Of a stretch of DNA of 60,180 nt, positions 17,545-25,571 are shown in pieces. How positions within the stretch are numbered: the stretch's first letter is position 1; every line of letters starts with the position of its first letter. The notes under the pieces are model-generated. The model made no database searches. It worked only from the letters and a program-made list of their open reading frames with translations, and was not told the DNA's origin. Origin of the DNA: Atribacterota bacterium. GTDB taxonomy: Bacteria > Atribacterota > Phoenicimicrobiia > Phoenicimicrobiales > Stramentimicrobiaceae. The stretch lies in assembly GCA_028717805.1 (NCBI GenBank), contig JAQUNC010000008.1, forward strand, positions 1-60,180. The letters are read 5' to 3'. The translations under genes were made by a program, and so were the position numbers.

Positions 17545-18084
17545 ATGAAAAAAATAACTATTCGTCAAATGACTCTGGTTTCCCTATTTGCAGCACTAAC
17601 TGCTGCCGGTGCTTTTATTTCCATTCCTATTGGCATAGTTCCCATAAGTTTACAAAACCTGTTTACTTTTTTATCCGGAATGGTTTTAGGAAGCAGACTG
17701 GGTGCTTTTAGTCAATTAATCTACATCTTGCTGGGAGCAGTGGGTTTACCGGTCTTTTCCGGGTTTAGAGGAGGCTTAGGGATTTTAGTGGGACCAACTG
17801 GAGGTTTTTTAATAGGTTTTGTTATCTCTGCTTATGTTATTGGAAAACTCATTGAAAAGTTAAAAGAAGCCAGCATATGGTCTTATTTTACTGTGGGATT
17901 ACTGGGAGCATTTATAATATATCTTACTGGAGTAATCCAATTATTAATTATCACCAGAATAGGGATAAAGGAGGCTGTCCTGGTGGGAGCAATTCCCTTT
18001 TTACCGGGTGATTGTTTAAAAGTGATTATTGCTTCTTTCCTTGCCCTCAGACTAAAATCAGTGGTTTCCTTACCTGAGGTGTGA
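17545..18084 (+). CDS. bioY: BioY biotin transporter substrate-binding (S) component
   Basis: A membrane protein of about 180 residues with six hydrophobic segments. The conserved N-terminal LFAALTAAGAFISIPIG-x-VPISLQNLF and the FRGGLGILVGPTGGFL-G block identify BioY of the ECF transporter group. It captures biotin and normally works with the general ATPase/transmembrane ECF module, which is not in this window. The start is ATG at 17545; a TTG at 17539 is in frame but not needed. It lies 61 bases after the GAPDH-like gene. No clear BirA palindrome was found upstream, although TTGTAAATT at 17524 resembles one half-site. Confidence 0.93.
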   Translation: MKKITIRQMTLVSLFAALTAAGAFISIPIGIVPISLQNLFTFLSGMVLGSRLGAFSQLIYILLGAVGLPVFSGFRGGLGILVGPTGGFLIGFVISAYVIGKLIEKLKEASIWSYFTVGLLGAFIIYLTGVIQLLIITRIGIKEAVLVGAIPFLPGDCLKVIIASFLALRLKSVVSLPEV

Positions 18085-18090
18085 TATAAT
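18082..18090 (+). promoter_or_regulatory. Extended -10 promoter element for tRNA-Pro
   Basis: TGA followed by TATAAT (18085-18090) is an extended -10 box. It overlaps the bioY stop codon and lies 16 bases before the mature tRNA. No good -35 hexamer is present, as is common with extended -10 promoters. Confidence 0.5.
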
Positions 18091-18106
18091 TTTGTTCGTA
18101 ACTATG

Positions 18107-18184
<78 letters not shown>

Positions 18185-18364
18185 CCTACTTTTTATTAAT
18201 CTTATTACTAAGTTCCTTTCAAGGTTATATTCGAAGATACTATTTAATGATTTTATTGCTTGATTTATGTTAATTTGCTATCATAATTAATAGACAAATG
18301 AATGTAAATTTCTACTAATATCTCAAAAAATAGTAAGTTTAAATAACAATTTTAAGGAAATACT

Positions 18365-19954
18365 ATGTATCACACAAAAACCCTACTTACAATTAAAGAA
18401 GCAAGCCAATGGGCAAGTGATTTTTTACAGAGAGAAATTAGTGAGTCTAATATATCCTATTTAATTCAGTATGGAAAAGTAAGAAAATACAATGGCGGGA
18501 ATTCGATACTGGTAGATGTAGATGATTTAAGACATTATTACCAGTCTTATCGAGGTTGGCGTGAAATAAATTGGAAAAAGCAACTGGGTGAAGATTTAAA
18601 TTGGTCCTTATCTTTTGATCACTTAAGAGAAAAAGATACTACAAAGCATGTGCATCGCTTACACCCATACAAAGGAAAATTTATCCCCCAGCTGGTTCAA
18701 TATTTTATAGATGATCATATAGATGATTTTAAAAAAGGTGTTTATTTTAAGCCTGGAGATATTATTCTTGATCCTTTCATGGGTTCTGGAACCACGTTGG
18801 TACAAGCTAATGAAATGGGAATGCATTCCATAGGAATTGACATATCTCGGTTTAATTGTCTGATTGCAGAAGCAAAACTACTTAATTATGATTTTACTTC
18901 TCTGGAAAAGGAAATCAGAAAAATTCAAAAGGCTATTGCTGAATTTGAATCTAAAAGCAATGTTAGAGATTTTGAAGAAGAACTGTTGTTACAATTAGCC
19001 GAATTTAATCGCAAGCATTTCCCCAGTCCGGAATTCAAATATAAGGTGAACACAAAACGAATAGATGAGGAGCAATATGGTGCTGAAAAAGAACAAGAGT
19101 TCTTAGATATTTATAATGATCTGGTTAAAAAATACAATATTGAACTTAATCATTTTTCTGCTCAAAACTTTTTAGATAAATGGTATATCAGGAATGTAAA
19201 AAAAGAGATTGATTTTGCCTTCGAGTTAATTAAAAAAATTGAAGATATAAAAAACAAAAAGATTTTAGCAGTAATATTAAGTAGAACAATTAGATCCTGT
19301 CGTGCTACAACACATTCAGATTTAGCTACCCTTAAAGAACCACAAGTAACTACTTACTATTGTTGGAAACACAAAAAAATATGTAAACCAATTTTTTCTA
19401 TAAAAACGTGGTTTAATCGTTATGCAATTGATACATTTTACCGATTAAAAACTTTTTCTCAACTTAAAACCCATTCTTATTACATAATTATTTCTTCCGA
19501 TTCTCGTACAATGGATATTTTTAAGGAAATTGAAAAACGAAATAAGAAATTTTATGAATTATTGTTAAAAAATAAAATCCAGGGGATTTTTACCTCTCCA
19601 CCTTACGTTGGGCAGATTGATTACCATGAACAACATGCTTATGCCTATGATCTTTTTGGTTTTCAACGTAAAGATGAACTTGAAATAGGTCCTCTATATA
19701 AAGGAAAAGGACCAGAGGCACGAGTTGCTTATGTAGAAGGAATTTCAAAAGTTTTACTGAATTGCCGAAATTTTTTAGCAAAAGATTTTAACGTATTTTT
19801 AGTTGCTAATGATAAGTACAATCTATATCCAGAAATTGCTCAGCGAGCTAGTATGAAGATTATAAACCAGTTTAAACGCCCTGTATTAAATAGGACGGAA
19901 AGAGACAAATCTCCCTATTCTGAGACGATATTCCATTTAAAAGATAGAGAATAA
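18365..19954 (+). CDS. Type II DNA methyltransferase (N4-cytosine/N6-adenine class)
   Basis: Modification enzyme of a restriction-modification pair, 529 residues. The AdoMet-binding motif is DPFMGSGTT at residues 136-144 and the catalytic motif IV is TSPPY at 410-414. TSPPY is typical of N4-cytosine or N6-adenine amino-methylases. Motif I precedes motif IV with about 265 residues between them, so the target-recognition region is probably internal, as in alpha-class order. HPYKGKFIPQLVQYF upstream of motif I is common in this group. The N-terminal 60 residues look like a helix-turn-helix/excisionase-type DNA-binding segment (LTIKEASQWASDFL). The endonuclease starts one base after its stop codon, so the two are cotranscribed. 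Confidence 0.9.
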   Translation: MYHTKTLLTIKEASQWASDFLQREISESNISYLIQYGKVRKYNGGNSILVDVDDLRHYYQSYRGWREINWKKQLGEDLNWSLSFDHLREKDTTKHVHRLHPYKGKFIPQLVQYFIDDHIDDFKKGVYFKPGDIILDPFMGSGTTLVQANEMGMHSIGIDISRFNCLIAEAKLLNYDFTSLEKEIRKIQKAIAEFESKSNVRDFEEELLLQLAEFNRKHFPSPEFKYKVNTKRIDEEQYGAEKEQEFLDIYNDLVKKYNIELNHFSAQNFLDKWYIRNVKKEIDFAFELIKKIEDIKNKKILAVILSRTIRSCRATTHSDLATLKEPQVTTYYCWKHKKICKPIFSIKTWFNRYAIDTFYRLKTFSQLKTHSYYIIISSDSRTMDIFKEIEKRNKKFYELLLKNKIQGIFTSPPYVGQIDYHEQHAYAYDLFGFQRKDELEIGPLYKGKGPEARVAYVEGISKVLLNCRNFLAKDFNVFLVANDKYNLYPEIAQRASMKIINQFKRPVLNRTERDKSPYSETIFHLKDRE

Positions 19955-19955
19955 T

Positions 19956-20732
19956 ATGGCACTTACTATCCAACAAAGTAAACAAATAAAAGATTATTTA
20001 ATTGGGAAGATCCACAATAAGCTGGCAACTTATGCTCCTGAAACAAATTATATGCCTTTTCATTTTCGCTTACTTGGCAAAGATAGAATGGCTATATTTT
20101 CCTTTATTCAATCAGTTAACACAATGTTAGGTACTTCAATATTTGAACAAATTGGGAAATTGATAGCTGAACCAAAAGCAAAAATGGCTATTGGTCAATA
20201 TAGAGAATTTGTAGGTTATATCAGTAGTGAGTCAGTTTTAACAATTGATAGAATTATGCGTGATTTACGATCAGCTTTGCGCAAACCTGATAAAGAAAAA
20301 GAGACTGATGAGATTTTAGAGGTTGCCAAGAAAGGAAATTTAGGAAGGAAATTGAAAAAACGAGTTGACCTTTATATAGAAATGAATGGCATAGAATATT
20401 ATTTTGAAATTAAAACTGCTAAACCAAATATCAATGAATTCATTGGGATAAAAAAGCAATTATTGGATTGGATTGCAATGCGAAGTAGTGAAAAAACTGA
20501 TGTAAAAATTAAAACTATAGTTGCTATTCCTTACAATCCTTATGAACCGAAACCTTATGAACGCTGGACCTTGCAGGGGTTATTTGATTTATCGGAAGAA
20601 GTGTTAGTGGGTCATGAATTTTGGGACTTGTTAGGTGGGGAAAATACTTATGAAGATTTATTAAAGATATTTGAACAAGCAGGGTCAGAGTTATATGATG
20701 AGATTGATAAAAAAATTAAAACACTAAAATGA
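19956..20732 (+). CDS. TdeIII-family Type II restriction endonuclease
   Basis: A 258-residue nuclease that would cleave DNA unmethylated by its partner. The PD-(D/E)xK core is visible as D138 in KKRVDLYIE and E151-I-K153 in YYFEIKTAKPN. The preceding GQYREFVGYISSES and the TIDRIMRDLRS block look like the TdeIII-type restriction enzymes. It begins at ATG 19956, one base after the methyltransferase stop. Recognition site is not deduced here. Gene order (methylase first, nuclease second) protects the host during expression. Confidence 0.85.
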   Translation: MALTIQQSKQIKDYLIGKIHNKLATYAPETNYMPFHFRLLGKDRMAIFSFIQSVNTMLGTSIFEQIGKLIAEPKAKMAIGQYREFVGYISSESVLTIDRIMRDLRSALRKPDKEKETDEILEVAKKGNLGRKLKKRVDLYIEMNGIEYYFEIKTAKPNINEFIGIKKQLLDWIAMRSSEKTDVKIKTIVAIPYNPYEPKPYERWTLQGLFDLSEEVLVGHEFWDLLGGENTYEDLLKIFEQAGSELYDEIDKKIKTLK

Positions 20733-21042
20733 TAGTTAACTTAAAGCCACATTAAACCACATTACCTATAAGATTACCTTAAATCAGTAGTTGAGAATTT
20801 ACTGTTGGTCAAAAAATACTGTATTCCTTCAAAATATTAGATACCGAGTTGGTGTAATATAGCATTTATATGTTGAAAAAGAATACTATTATATCTTTAT
20901 ATTTCTAAAAATGGAAATATAATTTGCCATATTTCCAAAATAAGACAAAAATGACAATATGGTACAGGATTATTCATATTCAATAAACAAGTAACTTTTT
21001 TAAATCTTTAAAAAAACTGGAATAACTAAAACCGATAAAAAA
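20733..21042. other. AT-rich intergenic region with overlapping inverted repeats
   Basis: No gene seen. Two inverted repeats share a central arm: TATATTTC (20898-20905) with GAAATATA (20914-20921), and GGAAATAT (20913-20920) with ATATTTCC (20929-20936). They could form alternative hairpins or operator sites in front of the RhuM-like remnant. Confidence 0.4.
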
Positions 21043-21324
21043 ATGCTGGAGAACTTTATGACAAAAGAAGAAATTAAAAAAGGCGAAATTATAATATATA
21101 AATCCGATGAAGGACCTCAGTTAGAGGTTCGTTTAAAAGAAGATACTGTTTGGCTAACGCAAAAACAGATGGCTCTACTTTTTGAGAAAGGATTGCCAAT
21201 AATAAACGAACATATAAAAAATATTTATAAAGAGGGTGAATTAAAACAAGATTCAACTATTCGGAAATACCGGATAGTTCAAACAGAAGTAAGCTGCCTA
21301 TTACCAATTATTGTAAAACACTAG
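21043..21324 (+). pseudogene. Truncated RhuM-family (virulence RhuM-like) protein
   Basis: The first about 75 residues match the RhuM family: GEIIIYKSDEGPQLEVRL, then DTVWLTQKQMALLFEK, then NEHIKNIYKEGELKQDST and RKYRIVQTE. Family members normally run to about 250-350 residues, and the next expected segment is the YYNLD block. Here the frame ends after VSCLLPIIVKH, so the gene is cut by a deletion or frameshift. RhuM-like genes are common on mobile and defence islands, which fits its place beside a restriction-modification system. Confidence 0.75.
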
Positions 21325-21326
21325 CT

Positions 21327-21542
21327 TTGCTTGAACTATATAACAAGGGGAAAATTTCACTTGTGAGAAAAGCAAAAGGTAGGTGTATTTTAAATTATGA
21401 CAAGGCAAAGGAAATTATTGAAGAAATAAAAAAGGAATTAATGGATAGACAGGACAGGGTAGATTTGAAGATTCACACAAGTGTTAGAAAAATCTTTTTA
21501 TTAGCTTTGATTTGTGGTAATATCAATAGTATGATATTTTAA
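21327..21542 (+). pseudogene. Gene fragment following the RhuM remnant
   Basis: The frame is open upstream of the TTG at 21327 to a stop near 21268, and reads LPITNYCKTLALLELYNKG, then LVRKAKGRCILNYDKAKEI. The segment looks like genuine protein up to about EEIKKELMDRQ, after which the sequence loses coding character. It is in a different frame from the RhuM fragment and does not look like the RhuM C-terminus. The likeliest origin is the tail of another gene joined to RhuM by deletion. I cannot name the family. Confidence 0.45.
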
Positions 21543-21562
21543 AGATTATAGGGGGGATAAAT

Positions 21563-22081
21563 ATGGAAACTGTCAAAAAAGTAGCCATCCTGGCAGAAAA
21601 TTTATATGAAGATCCTGAATTGTGGTATCCTTACTATAGACTTAAAGAAGCAGGTTATGAGGTAAAAGTTGTAGCGCCGGAGAAGAAGACCTATTACAGT
21701 AAACACCAATATCCCGTAGAAGCAGATTTATCTATTGAGGAAGTAAAAGCAGATGATTTTGTAGGTGTCGTTATTCCAGGTGGTTTTGCACCGGATCACC
21801 TTCGCAGATATCCGAAAATACTTAGTTTTGTCCGTAAAATATTTGAAAAAGATGGCCTGGTTGCGGCAATTTGCCATGCTGCCTGGGTTCCTATTTCAGC
21901 AGGGATATTAAATGAGAAGGATGCCACCTGTTTTTTTGCCATTAAGGATGATTTGATAAATGCGGGAGCTAATTATTTAGACCAAGAGGTAGTTGTAGAT
22001 CATCACCTGGTTACTTCCCGTACACCCAGAGATTTGCCAGCATTTCTACCCGCTATACTAAAAGTTTTAGATGAATTATAA
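21563..22081 (+). CDS. DJ-1/PfpI family class I glutamine amidotransferase-like protein
   Basis: A 172-residue cytoplasmic protein. It has the DJ-1/PfpI nucleophile elbow at C104-H105 in AAICHAAW and the conserved acidic E12 (LAENLYEDPEL). IPGGFAPDHLRR near residue 71 and the C-terminal VTSRTPRDLPAF are further family features. Members act as proteases, glyoxalases or protein deglycases that repair glycation damage. The ATG follows GGGGGGA at 21551. The 'EDPELWYPYYRLKEAG' insertion is typical of the PfpI-like bacterial subgroup. It is transcriptionally independent of the RhuM debris just upstream. Confidence 0.9.
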   Translation: METVKKVAILAENLYEDPELWYPYYRLKEAGYEVKVVAPEKKTYYSKHQYPVEADLSIEEVKADDFVGVVIPGGFAPDHLRRYPKILSFVRKIFEKDGLVAAICHAAWVPISAGILNEKDATCFFAIKDDLINAGANYLDQEVVVDHHLVTSRTPRDLPAFLPAILKVLDEL

Positions 22082-22118
22082 TTGTAAAGGCAAAAAATAA
22101 GTAATTATTTTTTAAAAA

Positions 22119-22802
22119 ATGGAAAAGCACATGCGTAAAGCTGTAGTACATGCCCTGCCATATGGTGTTTTATGCTTGTTTACGCTGCTTATCATTATGA
22201 TTTTTTGGCCGGTGGAACAAGGCTGGATACAATTGTCCAATTCCTGGATTGCCTTATTCTTTGTCTGTGCATTTTGTGCTATTTTTTTATTTCAGGAAGA
22301 TATTTACCATTTTTTAGATCAGAATATCACCAGTAATTTTTTAGGAGCATCTGTTCCCCTGCAAAAACACCGAGCTATTCCCGAAATATTTAAAGATGAC
22401 CATAAATTCCAGGAAATAATTTCTGGTACTGTTATGGCCTGGATGGATAAGATAAATATAGAAAAACAAGAAAAAATAATGAGGGAAGAAGAGATAACTC
22501 AAACTATAGAACGGTATAAGAAAGAGAAAAAGGATAATGTCAAATGGCTCTTCCTTTTTGCTGATTATTTTTTAGTTCCGCATAGTAAGGATATTTTATA
22601 TGAAATTAACGAAAGACACTATATAACAGAAGAGATATTTCAGGAAATGACCGCTGAGATGTCTATTGATGAGAATGAATCAGAAGCCATTTTAGAGATT
22701 TTAAAGTTTTTAAGATTTATCAGGAAACAGGAGGAAGAATTTATCATAACTGAAACAGGTTCTGCCTATTGCACCTATCTGGAAAGAATTAATCAAAAAT
22801 AA
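22119..22802 (+). CDS. Membrane-anchored hypothetical protein with helical cytoplasmic domain
   Basis: I do not recognise the family. Two hydrophobic segments (about residues 9-30 and 39-56) form an N-terminal membrane hairpin. The rest is charged and helical, with a possible coiled coil at about 115-138 (INIEKQEKIMREEEITQTIERYKKEKK). Its end (ITEEIFQEMTAEMSIDENESEAILEILKFLRFIRKQ, then a beta-like pair) resembles a winged helix. A membrane-bound sensor or regulator is possible. ATG at 22119 or 22131 could be the start. A long bidirectional terminator follows at 22844-22894. Confidence 0.65.
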   Translation: MEKHMRKAVVHALPYGVLCLFTLLIIMIFWPVEQGWIQLSNSWIALFFVCAFCAIFLFQEDIYHFLDQNITSNFLGASVPLQKHRAIPEIFKDDHKFQEIISGTVMAWMDKINIEKQEKIMREEEITQTIERYKKEKKDNVKWLFLFADYFLVPHSKDILYEINERHYITEEIFQEMTAEMSIDENESEAILEILKFLRFIRKQEEEFIITETGSAYCTYLERINQK

Positions 22803-22843
22803 AGGGCAAATCATAATAAAGACGAACTTACTTAGGTATGAAA

Positions 22844-22894
22844 GACTAAAAAACAACAGGGAGAAGCTTGTAGTCTCCCTGTTGTTTTTTAGTC
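22844..22894. terminator. Bidirectional terminator between convergent genes
   Basis: A perfect 21-bp stem (arms 22844-22864 and 22874-22894) with a 9-base loop. The arm reads GACTAAAAAACAACAGGGAG plus one A. The right arm contains TTTTTT and the left AAAAAA, so it can terminate from both sides, between 22119-22802 (plus) and 22938-23225 (minus). Confidence 0.85.
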
Positions 22895-22937
22895 TCTGTA
22901 ATGTAATATATAATCTGTTTTTATTGTTTATAATTAT

Positions 22938-23225
22938 TTAATTATCCCCAGCTTTCTGGAAATCTAATCTGATTTTACTGATTTCAGCAAGCTGTTCCTG
23001 GGATAGATCTAAATTCATCATTCCCCATGGCTTAGCTCCTCTTTCTGAAAAACCAAAGCATTTACCGGATGCAAACTGTTCCTGATTCAGAAAATCCGAT
23101 GGTGATGCCCCGGGTTTACCCACATAACCACTCCGGGTACGCGACTCAGCAAAGGAAGCAATACTAAAAAATAGGGATGTGCTGGTCACCACGAGCAGTA
23201 ATAAAGTAACCTTCTTTGTCTTCAT
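22938..23225 (-). CDS. Short exported Spy/LTXXQ-like protein, probably truncated
   Basis: A 95-residue product with a clear Sec signal peptide (MKTKKVTLLLLVV... to about SFA-E at residue 27). Near the C-terminus, MNLDLSQEQLAEISKIRLDFQK resembles the first LTxxQ-type helix of Spy/CpxP/ZraP periplasmic chaperones. Those proteins normally run to 140-170 residues with a second such motif. This one stops eight residues or fewer after the first, so it is either a truncated copy or a very short variant. The ribosome site GGAGGT lies upstream of the ATG. Presence of a Spy-like protein favours a diderm cell envelope. Confidence 0.65.
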   Translation of the reverse strand: MKTKKVTLLLLVVTSTSLFFSIASFAESRTRSGYVGKPGASPSDFLNQEQFASGKCFGFSERGAKPWGMMNLDLSQEQLAEISKIRLDFQKAGDN

Positions 23226-23496
23226 AATATTTTACCTCCATTATTGATTAGTGTTTGTTTAACGAAGGGAGTATTAATTTCCCTGTCTATCTATTTAGAC
23301 GTAAATAAAAGCAGGTTTCTTTTAAAAATAAATTTTACTTATCTGCTTCTATTCTGGTTATAATAATCCTGAAGGGTAGAATTTATGGAAGCATTCAGGT
23401 AAAATGTAGTGGATTACAAAGTCTTTATTGAAAAGCTATATTATGATACTATATAAATTTGCCTGGATAATCAAAGAAGGAGAAGACAGAAAAGAG

Positions 23497-24447
23497 ATGA
23501 GATATAATACACTGGGAAACTCAGGAATAAAAGTAAGTGAATTATGTTTTGGTGTTTTACCTATGGGACCGTTGCAGGCTAATATGTTAGTTCAGGAAGG
23601 AGCAAAGATTATTAGGAAAGGATTGGATTCAGGTATTAATTTTCTGGATACTGCTCAGGCTTATAAAACCTACCCTTATATTAGAGAAGCCCTTGTTGAT
23701 TTTCCAAAAGAAGTTATTATAGCCAGCAAATCACATGCTACTGGTTATGAAGAAATGAAAGAAGCAGTTTTGGAAGCTTGTCGGGAGCTGAATCGCCCTT
23801 ATATTGATATTTTTCACCTGCATGCTCCACAAGAGGATAAGGATGTTTTTCAGAAAAGAGTAGGTGCGCTTTCCGCTCTGGTGGACTTAAAAAAGGAAGG
23901 AATAATAAGAGCTATAGGGATTTCCACTCATGCTCTAGAAGTGGTAGAAAAATCAGCCGAGGTCGAAGAAATTGATGTTGTTTTCCCTTTAATTAATAGA
24001 ATCGGATTAGGTATTATCGGGGGAAAGCCAGCAGAAATGATTCAAGCGATTAAAAAGGTCTTTAATAATGGTAAGGGTGTCTATGCTATGAAAGCATTAG
24101 CGGGTGGTTATCTTATAAAAACGATAGAAGAGGCAATTACTTTTGTAAGAAAGATTAAGGAAATACAATCCATTGCTGTAGGTATGGTTCATTATCGGGA
24201 ATTGGGAATAAATCTAAAAATATTTGAAGACCAAAAGATCAATCAGGAAAAACTTATCAAAGAGGAATTTTCTAGAAAAAGGCTCATTGTTTCCCGATTT
24301 TGTGAGGGATGCGGTACCTGTGTAAAGGCGTGTCCCAATCAAGCCCTGTCTTTGAGGGATGGGAAGGCTGTTGTAAACTATAACTTTTGTCTCACCTGTG
24401 GTTATTGTGTACCCCATTGCCCCATCTTTGCTCTAAGAATTGTTTAG
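23497..24447 (+). CDS. Aldo/keto reductase with C-terminal two-cluster ferredoxin domain
   Basis: A 316-residue oxidoreductase. Residues 1 to about 255 form the aldo/keto reductase TIM barrel: MRYNTLGNSGIKVSELCFG at the N-terminus, NFLDTAQAYKTYPYI with the catalytic D and Y, and DIFHLHAPQ. From about 266 it carries CEGCGTCVKACP and CLTCGYCVPHCP, two [4Fe-4S] sets. Such fusions are common in anaerobes and may couple ferredoxin to carbonyl reduction. I chose ATG at 23497 over an upstream frame start at 23428 because family homology begins there and AAGGAG lies at about 23477. The neighbour on the opposite strand converges with 24 bases between them. Confidence 0.9.
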   Translation: MRYNTLGNSGIKVSELCFGVLPMGPLQANMLVQEGAKIIRKGLDSGINFLDTAQAYKTYPYIREALVDFPKEVIIASKSHATGYEEMKEAVLEACRELNRPYIDIFHLHAPQEDKDVFQKRVGALSALVDLKKEGIIRAIGISTHALEVVEKSAEVEEIDVVFPLINRIGLGIIGGKPAEMIQAIKKVFNNGKGVYAMKALAGGYLIKTIEEAITFVRKIKEIQSIAVGMVHYRELGINLKIFEDQKINQEKLIKEEFSRKRLIVSRFCEGCGTCVKACPNQALSLRDGKAVVNYNFCLTCGYCVPHCPIFALRIV

Positions 24448-24471
24448 AGAGTAGCAGGTAAATTATTTCTC

Positions 24472-25374
24472 TCAGGATACTATTACATTAAGTTTTCGGG
24501 GCAATATTCTAATGTGATAATCCTTTTTCGCTGGTAATATTTCACCGGCAACCTGTGCTTTTATCGGCTTATCAACCTCTATTGATATTTCCTTTCCTCT
24601 GAAAAAGCTGACTTCTGATACCTCACGATGTGTTCCTTTTATAGCCTTGGGTAATAGGTAGAGACAGCGAAATCTATTCATTTTACCAATAACACAGATA
24701 TCGAGTAAGCCGTCATCAATTTCTGCTTCGGGAGTTATATTAAATTTTCCACCTTCAATTCTACCATTGGCTATTGCTATAAGTAACATTTCTCCTTCTA
24801 TCACTTGACCATCAATGGTTATTTTAGCCTGAAAAGAAGGTAGGGGTAAGAGTAGTTTTTGGATAGTGGCAAAGACATAAACATAAGCGCTTAGTGCTTT
24901 CCAGTCAGGATGATTTGTTTTCATCTGATTGGCTAAAGCGGCAATATCAGCATCAAAACCAATACCACAGACGTTAACAAAATAGATTTGCTCATTAATG
25001 AGGCCTACATCTATTTTTTTTGTCTTTTGCCCGGGGATGATCTGGCAGGCTTGCAAGATGTCTTTAGGTATAGAAGTACTTTTGATAAAATCATTAGCCC
25101 AACCAGCTGGAATTATACCAAGAGTTGGCTGATTTGGTGCTTGAATTATGCCATTGACAATTTCATTAATGGTGCCATCACCACCAACTGAAATTATTAA
25201 GTCAACCCCCTGTTCAGCAGCTTGGCAGGCTAGAGTGGTTGCTCCTCCGGAAGAGGGAGTCCAGCTGATCTGATACTCTAAGTTTGTACGGTCAAAATAA
25301 CTGAGAATTTCAGAAATAAATTTTTGTGGTTTTCCACCACCAGCAGTATGGTTGATAATCAGTTCTGCTTTCAA
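24472..25374 (-). CDS. Diacylglycerol kinase / YegS-like lipid kinase
   Basis: Phosphorylates a lipid hydroxyl, probably diacylglycerol or a related lipid. The nucleotide site GGDGTINEI is at residues 64-72, with PAGWANDF following, and the N-terminal IINHTAGGGK replaces the usual NP-x-AG-x-G. The beta-sandwich C-terminal domain holds ICVIGK and the DDGLLDI segment. The start is placed at TTG (25374), with GAGGAT ten bases upstream; GTG at 25389 is in frame but would make that ribosome site internal. The product of about 300 residues is full length. Confidence 0.88.
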   Translation of the reverse strand: MKAELIINHTAGGGKPQKFISEILSYFDRTNLEYQISWTPSSGGATTLACQAAEQGVDLIISVGGDGTINEIVNGIIQAPNQPTLGIIPAGWANDFIKSTSIPKDILQACQIIPGQKTKKIDVGLINEQIYFVNVCGIGFDADIAALANQMKTNHPDWKALSAYVYVFATIQKLLLPLPSFQAKITIDGQVIEGEMLLIAIANGRIEGGKFNITPEAEIDDGLLDICVIGKMNRFRCLYLLPKAIKGTHREVSEVSFFRGKEISIEVDKPIKAQVAGEILPAKKDYHIRILPRKLNVIVS

Positions 25375-25571
25375 AAAAAATATCCTCACTGATATTTAAG
25401 ATAGGCAAGGGTAATTCTACCCCTTGAAAACCCTTAAATTAGCTTAATACTTATTCATCCCTTGAATATCTTGTTTAATATATTTACTATATCATTTGAA
25501 TATCTCAAATAGCCAGATAATGAAAATTATAACTACCTATCTCCTAAATATCAATATCTTTACATAATCTT

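Noticed and set aside
17521-17545. BirA operator upstream of bioY
   Set aside because: Only one half-site-like TTGTAAAT is present; no second arm at the expected 14-16 base distance.
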